From an uncultured Chitinophagaceae bacterium (GTDB lineage Bacteria > Bacteroidota > Bacteroidia > Chitinophagales > Chitinophagaceae), in assembly GCA_936908745.1 (NCBI GenBank), contig CAKZFX010000012.1, positions 62,001-126,000 of the forward strand: 64,000 nt of DNA, in the 5' to 3' direction. The notes under the pieces were generated by a model that saw only the letters and a list, made by a program, of their open reading frames with translations, did not search any database and was not told where the DNA came from. Each line of letters starts with the position of its first letter. Within the stretch, counting starts at the first letter, position 1. The position numbers and the translations under genes are program-made. Of this stretch, positions 59,887 to 64,000 are shown piece by piece.

Positions 59887-60657
59887 ATGCGTTTTATTGT
59901 ACTCTTTGTTTCCTTGTTTATTGGTGTAGTGGTTTCCGCACAGCCCGAAGCGCAGAAAGCATTCAGTGAAGGCGTAAAGTTGTTGCAGACTAATAAATAC
60001 GCCGAAGCCGAACAAAAATTTTCGTTGGCATTGGAGAAAGGGGAGATTGCCAAGGGTAAAAAAATGGCGTATGTATATAAAGGAATGGCATTAAACGGTC
60101 AGCAGCGATACGATGAAGCGATCGGGTGTTTTACCAAAGCGATTGAAATAGATTCAACCGATGCGGCCACTTATACAGACCGTGGGCTGACTTATTCTTA
60201 TAAGGATGATTATACAAACGCAGCAGCTGATTTTGCTAAAGTGCTGACGATTGATTCCACCGGCAAGCAAGCCGAAGCCGCTTATTTTTATATTGGGAAA
60301 ATCAAGTGTCTGCAAAAGAACTATACCGAGGCTATCCATTATTTAGATCAATTGCTGAAACTCGTTCCCACCGATGCGGAAGGTTATTATTTGCGGGGCA
60401 TTTCCAAAGGCGGTCTGCTCGATTCCAAAGGAGCGATTGCCGATTATACACAGGCGATCAAGTACCAGCCGGGTTATATGGAAGCGTATGCCAACCGTGG
60501 CGTGGAGAAAGTAAATATCATCCCGGCAGAACTGAAAATAATACGGGGAAAGAAAAATTGCTTTCCCGATGCCTGCGCCGATCTTAAAAAAGCCAAATCA
60601 TTGGGCGATACAACCGTGGAGGATATGCTGTTTTTGTATTGTAATGATTGTAAGTGA
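59887..60657 (+). CDS. Secreted TPR protein
   Basis: A 256-residue protein with a signal peptide (MRFIVLFVSLFIGVVVSAQ) and four or five tetratricopeptide repeats, for example AYVYKGMALNGQQRYDEAIG, YTDRGLTYSYKDDYTNAAAD and YYLRGISKGGLLDSKGAIAD. TPRs mediate protein contacts, probably in the periplasm. The C-terminus (FPDACADLKKAKSLGD, ending CNDCK) has three cysteines and ends abruptly. It starts two bases after the DUF6702 gene. Confidence 0.85.
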   Translation: MRFIVLFVSLFIGVVVSAQPEAQKAFSEGVKLLQTNKYAEAEQKFSLALEKGEIAKGKKMAYVYKGMALNGQQRYDEAIGCFTKAIEIDSTDAATYTDRGLTYSYKDDYTNAAADFAKVLTIDSTGKQAEAAYFYIGKIKCLQKNYTEAIHYLDQLLKLVPTDAEGYYLRGISKGGLLDSKGAIADYTQAIKYQPGYMEAYANRGVEKVNIIPAELKIIRGKKNCFPDACADLKKAKSLGDTTVEDMLFLYCNDCK

Positions 60658-60766
60658 TTTTTCACCACAGGGGGGCTAAAACCCAATAGAATTACTGATA
60701 ACCAACAATAGATGGGGATTTATTCTTCAGCCAGGATAGCAGCAAACCCCAAGTTAACTGCTGTAC

Positions 60767-61354
60767 TTAGTCATCAACAATATTCAAAGGTTCAATTTTA
60801 TTTTCCTTTAAGCTACTTGTTGTTTTCTCAATGAGTGTAACAAGTTCTGCGTACCCATATTGCTTTTCATAATCCTTAATAATCGCTTCCGCAAAAACAA
60901 TGTCGTCCGAAAGAATAAATCTGAAATGGTCATTATATTTTATAAAGTAATTGTCTAGCCCTTCTCTAATTTGAAGAGGAATTAATACTGTAAGAATTTT
61001 ATCGTTTTGTTGGTTTGCCAAAGGCGATAGAATGATTTTGTAATTATTTATATGTCCTTCCAATTTATCGCCTTCTTCCTTTACGAAGCCAATCTTCTGC
61101 AGGTTTGACAACGGTTCTTTGTCTAAGAGTTGTGAAATTATTTTTGGCGCTGATTTCTCATAAAACTGATAGTCGAGATAACCGATGATTAAAGCCACTA
61201 CGACAAAAAATAACAGTACAGTCGATATTAATGTAAATGAGGTTTGATGTCCACCTGACAATCTAATTCCTGTTGCAATAACACCTATGGTGACCCACAA
61301 GATGAGTTTGCTTTTAAAATAGCGGTTGAAGATTTCTTTTGATGTCAAAGTCAT
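60767..61354 (-). CDS. Membrane-anchored hypothetical protein
   Basis: A 195-residue protein with two membrane segments near the N-terminus (about residues 15-30 and 39-58, STVLLFFVVVALIIGYLDYQ) and a soluble alpha/beta C-terminal domain (EKSAPKIISQLLDKEPLSN, then ILTVLIPLQIREGLDNYF). No motif or family recognised. It converges on the TPR gene with about 110 bases between the stops. Confidence 0.55.
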   Translation of the reverse strand: MTLTSKEIFNRYFKSKLILWVTIGVIATGIRLSGGHQTSFTLISTVLLFFVVVALIIGYLDYQFYEKSAPKIISQLLDKEPLSNLQKIGFVKEEGDKLEGHINNYKIILSPLANQQNDKILTVLIPLQIREGLDNYFIKYNDHFRFILSDDIVFAEAIIKDYEKQYGYAELVTLIEKTTSSLKENKIEPLNIVDD

Positions 61355-61435
61355 TTTATATAGCAGCTAAAGAGTCAGGTATTGACGAAGGCTAACTATG
61401 TGCTTCTATGATACTATGTGGTAAAAAGAAAATAA

Positions 61436-62731
61436 TTACTCCTCCATCTCTTCCCGTATTTCCTTGCTGATCTTGATCAGTATCTTATCAATACGATGAC
61501 CATCCATGTCGATGATCTCGATATGAAAACCTTTCCATTCCAGCGTGTCGCCGGTTTTGGGGATGCGTTCGAGTTCATGCAGAATAAAACCGGCGAGGGT
61601 GTCAAAGTCATGTTCGCCTTCATTCATCCATTCTGTTTTTTCAAAACGGGTGAGGAAGTCATAGAAAGGAATTTGCGCATCTACGAGGTAAGAGCCATCT
61701 TCTCTTTCTACTATTTCATAATCGGGAACATCGGGCTGCGGAATATCGCCCACGATGGCTTCCAGGATATCATTCAAGGAAATTAATCCGAGGATGCTTC
61801 CGTATTCATCCACGATAAAAGCCGAATGGATTTTTGACTCCTTGAATTTTTCCAATACCTGGTAAGGACTGTTGTTTTCCGGTACAAACAAAGCCGGTTG
61901 CATAATGTCTTTAAACAGCGTACTGTCCGGGCTGATATAAAGGTCTTTGATAGACACCACACCTTTCAGGTTGTCAATTTCTCCATCGCAGATAGGATAG
62001 GAGGAGTGCGGCTCCTGGAAGATCTTTTGTTTTATTTTTTCTTCGTTGTCGTCAAGATTGAACCAGATAATATCACTGCGGTGTGTCATCAGCGAAGTGA
62101 TATTCCGGTCGCCGAGATGAAATACCCGTTCAATGATCTGTTGCTCGGCTTCATCAATCGTTCCGGCTTCCGTTCCTTCGGTGATCAGCGTTTTGATCTC
62201 TTCTTCCGTTACGGCATCGTCAGACGTACGTTTGATATTAAAAACAGAAAAGAAAATATTACTTGTTTTATTCAGCAACCATACAAACGGATGCGTGATC
62301 ATCGCAAAAATGCGCATCGGGTTGGCGGCCGACTTTGCAATCTTTTCTGCCCGCAGCAACCCGATCCGTTTCGGGATCAGTTCACCAAATACAATAGAAA
62401 GATAGGTGACGATGATAACGATCAGCGTGGTGGAAATAGTTTCGGCATACGGTTTCAGCACGGCAATCTTTTCTACCCACGGTTGCAGGTCTTTGCCAAA
62501 ACGTTCACCGGAATACACACCCGTGATAATGGAAATAAGAGTGATGCCGATTTGTACAGCTGACAGGAATAGTTCAGGATGGTTGGACAGTTCCAGTGCC
62601 GCCCTTGCATTTTTATCGCCTTTTTCGGCCTGGCTTTCGAGGCGTCCCTTGCGGGCGGAAACGAGTGAAATTTCGGCCATCGAAAACAGGCCATTGAGAA
62701 GAATGAGTAAGCACAATATAAAGATATCCAT
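61436..62731 (-). CDS. CNNM/CorC-family transporter (hemolysin-like protein)
   Basis: A 431-residue membrane protein. A DUF21/CNNM domain (about residues 1-190, FSMAEISLVSARKGRLESQA, FGELIPKRIGLLRAEKIA) is followed by two CBS domains (SLMTHRSDIIWFNLDDNE, HSAFIVDEYGSILGLISLND) and a CorC_HlyC C-terminal domain. Such proteins are linked to Mg2+ or Co2+ transport; the older hemolysin name is not a proven function. I use the ATG at 62729-62731; the TTG at 62767 would add 12 unlikely residues and overlap the upstream gene. It follows the PAP2 gene by 10 bases, so they are probably co-transcribed. Confidence 0.92.
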   Translation of the reverse strand: MDIFILCLLILLNGLFSMAEISLVSARKGRLESQAEKGDKNARAALELSNHPELFLSAVQIGITLISIITGVYSGERFGKDLQPWVEKIAVLKPYAETISTTLIVIIVTYLSIVFGELIPKRIGLLRAEKIAKSAANPMRIFAMITHPFVWLLNKTSNIFFSVFNIKRTSDDAVTEEEIKTLITEGTEAGTIDEAEQQIIERVFHLGDRNITSLMTHRSDIIWFNLDDNEEKIKQKIFQEPHSSYPICDGEIDNLKGVVSIKDLYISPDSTLFKDIMQPALFVPENNSPYQVLEKFKESKIHSAFIVDEYGSILGLISLNDILEAIVGDIPQPDVPDYEIVEREDGSYLVDAQIPFYDFLTRFEKTEWMNEGEHDFDTLAGFILHELERIPKTGDTLEWKGFHIEIIDMDGHRIDKILIKISKEIREEMEE

Positions 62732-62741
62732 CAGGGGATCA

Positions 62742-63323
62742 TCATTGATTATAATCGAAGATAGCAAATCCGAAACGCTTATTGAAAATCAAAGCGGAAA
62801 TGCTGCCGACCAAAATGCCTAAAATGGCGCCGCCCAGCACGTCGAACGGGTAGTGAACCCCCACGTACACCTGTGCGTAGGCGATAGCAGCGGCCCAAAT
62901 AAAGCCGATCCAGGCTATTTTGGGCAAAACATGCCGGAAACTAAAGAAGAAGAAGGTGGCCATGCCAAAGTGGTTGGCGGCATGGTTGGAAGTGAAACTA
63001 TAACCGCCGGAGCAGTTATTTATAAGAAGCCGGATGCTGCCGGCCAGCTCCGGGTCGAAGCAGGGGCGCAGCCGTTGGAAATTATGTTTGAACAAATAAG
63101 TGCCCGCCATATCTGTCAGCGCCACGGTGCAGATAAAAAAAACGATCCACCAGCCGCTTCTTTTTTTAAAATTGCTGACAACAAATACTAATAAGAATAA
63201 ATATAATGGCGCCCAGGTGCTGCCATTCCGCAGCCAGGGCATTACGGCGTCAAAAAAGGAATTTGTCCACTGGCTGTTGATGGTCCTGAACAGCGAACGG
63301 TCAAGATTCACCAGGCCCGACAT
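62742..63323 (-). CDS. PAP2-family phosphatase
   Basis: A 193-residue membrane phosphatase with about five membrane segments. KHNFQRLRP is the KX6RP motif, TSNHAAN stands in for PSGH, and VYVGVHYPFDVLGG is the C-terminal catalytic H/D region. Such enzymes dephosphorylate undecaprenyl pyrophosphate or phosphatidic acid lipids. I prefer the ATG at 63321-63323 (MSGLVNLDRSLF) because an exact -7 box on the minus strand (TACTTTTG) sits only a few bases before the alternative ATG at 63350, which would leave almost no leader. Confidence 0.88.
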   Translation of the reverse strand: MSGLVNLDRSLFRTINSQWTNSFFDAVMPWLRNGSTWAPLYLFLLVFVVSNFKKRSGWWIVFFICTVALTDMAGTYLFKHNFQRLRPCFDPELAGSIRLLINNCSGGYSFTSNHAANHFGMATFFFFSFRHVLPKIAWIGFIWAAAIAYAQVYVGVHYPFDVLGGAILGILVGSISALIFNKRFGFAIFDYNQ

Positions 63324-63409
63324 AATCGACAAAAAGAAAATCGTTAACATCTGTACAAAAGTAACCTTTACCGTTTACCGGCAGTCATAGAAAGAGTTTA
63401 CAAATAACT

Positions 63410-63506
63410 TTTTTCCCGCAGACCTGCCTGTCGGCAGACAGGTCTCGCTGATTCTCGTTGATCTCTTATTGCCTCTGCGTTTATCTGCGTGATCTGCGGG
63501 AGATTT
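63410..63506. repeat. CTGCGGG/CCCGCAG inverted repeat with nested palindrome
   Basis: TTCCCGCAGACCTGCCTGTC, then GGCAGACAGGTCTCGCTGAT, and the inverse TTTATCTGCGTGATCTGCGG and GAG. The ends CTCTGCG/CGCAG and CCCGCAG/CTGCGGG match. GACCTGCCTGTCGGCAGACA (63421-63440) is the nested CTGCC-type palindrome. Confidence 0.68.
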
Positions 63507-63587
63507 ATTTTATACAAAATCACGTCCGATGGGTATTGCCTATCCCGTTAAAAATGACGTTTTTTGTAACTCTTTTGCAAGAACTGA

Positions 63588-64000
63588 ATGCTGACAAAGT
63601 ATCGGATACCAAAAACGGTTTTATGGGTGATCAATTTATTGCTCATCTTCCTGCTGATCTTTACGATCTTCAGGCTGGCCACTTTTTTTGCCTTTAAACC
63701 CAAAGGTCTTTCTATCGTTGATCTCATTCCTTCCTTCCTGATGGGCGCACAATATGACCTGCGCTGGATCGCTATTATATTATTACCGATTGTGCTGGTA
63801 AGCATGCACTACCGCTGGTCGCCTTTTTATTCGGCTAAAAATAAACGCTGGTGGACATGGTATCTCGCTGTCATTACGTTTATTGTGTTCTTCTTTTTTG
63901 CCGCCGACTTTGGCAGTTTTTCGTATAACCAGACAAGACTGGATGCGGGGGCAATGAACTTTGCCGAGGATTTCAATATCTCCTGGCGCATGATGTGGCA
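63588..64000 (+). CDS. Probable LTA-synthase/sulfatase-family membrane protein (5' part only)
   Basis: The first 137 residues are visible; the gene runs off the right edge. MLTKYRIPKTVLWVINLLL opens a run of membrane segments (INLLLIFLLIFTIFRLATFF, WIAIILLPIVLVSM, WYLAVITFIVFFFFAADFGS) with loops such as KPKGLSIVDLIPSFLMGAQY, as in the N-terminal membrane part of LTA-synthase-like sulfatases. The catalytic domain is outside the window, so this is a likelihood, not proof. It is divergent from the PAP2 gene. Confidence 0.6.
   Translation, partial: MLTKYRIPKTVLWVINLLLIFLLIFTIFRLATFFAFKPKGLSIVDLIPSFLMGAQYDLRWIAIILLPIVLVSMHYRWSPFYSAKNKRWWTWYLAVITFIVFFFFAADFGSFSYNQTRLDAGAMNFAEDFNISWRMMW

Noticed and set aside
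1..64000. tRNA, rRNA, CRISPR arrays, insertion sequences and prophage genes
   Set aside because: I looked for clover-leaf patterns with TTCGANNC arms, regularly spaced direct repeats, transposase motifs and phage structural genes and found none. The regular-looking spacers are inverted word arrays without fixed-length repeats and spacers.

Overview
The window is chromosomal DNA of a member of the Bacteroidota, most likely family Chitinophagaceae. The signs are moderate G+C, genes that mostly lack Shine-Dalgarno sequences, several promoters fitting the Bacteroidota pattern TTTG-N19-TAnnTTTG, and Bacteroidota-typical families (DUF6702, a GldM-like domain, two M1 peptidases, the HQLQNLY family, a BBP2-like porin). 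I see no tRNA, rRNA, CRISPR array, insertion sequence or prophage.

Region by region. 0-5.6 kb: a partial YfcE-type phosphoesterase, a large CPA2 antiporter, a NUDIX hydrolase, homogentisate dioxygenase, a small lipoprotein with a palindromic operator, and a protein of the HQLQNLY family. 5.7-9.8 kb: an alpha-type ribosomal operon (infA, rpmJ, rpsM, rpsK, rpsD, rpoA, rplQ) with its own promoter and a strong terminator, but with large spacers filled by inverted word-like repeats. 9.9-14.6 kb: PEP carboxylase and the agmatine-to-putrescine pair aguB-aguA. 14.9-24 kb, minus strand: nitrogen assimilation (gltB, gltD, amt, porin). 24-36.5 kb, minus strand: a complete branched-chain amino acid block in transcription order leuA-C-D-B, then ilvE-D-B-N-C-A. 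Between leuB and ilvE lies what looks like a classical transcription attenuator: a promoter, a 34-codon leader peptide packed with Ile and Val codons, an antiterminator arm and a rho-independent terminator.

36.7-47.3 kb: a helical repeat protein, a pair of secreted proteins, a divergent quinone oxidoreductase/HxlR pair with a palindromic operator, a run of four small genes including CPCC and DUF2199 proteins, carA, a GNAT acetyltransferase and aroQ. 47.3-64 kb: membrane proteins, a large sortilin-like beta-propeller protein, a MORN-like protein, a GldM-like lipoprotein, an esterase, tandem M1 peptidases, a HupE/UreJ-like protein, DUF6702, a TPR protein, a CNNM/CorC transporter, a PAP2 phosphatase and the start of a probable LTA-synthase-like protein.

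The most striking non-coding feature is a set of interspersed repeats. Many spacers hold short word arrays followed by their approximate reverse complement, usually starting within a few bases of a stop codon. In ilvE and gltB the arrays appear to run into the coding sequence. A second family (CACAGAG/CTCTGTG palindromes), a third with a shared GATAGTA core, and a CTGCC-N4-6-GGCAG palindrome recur through the window.
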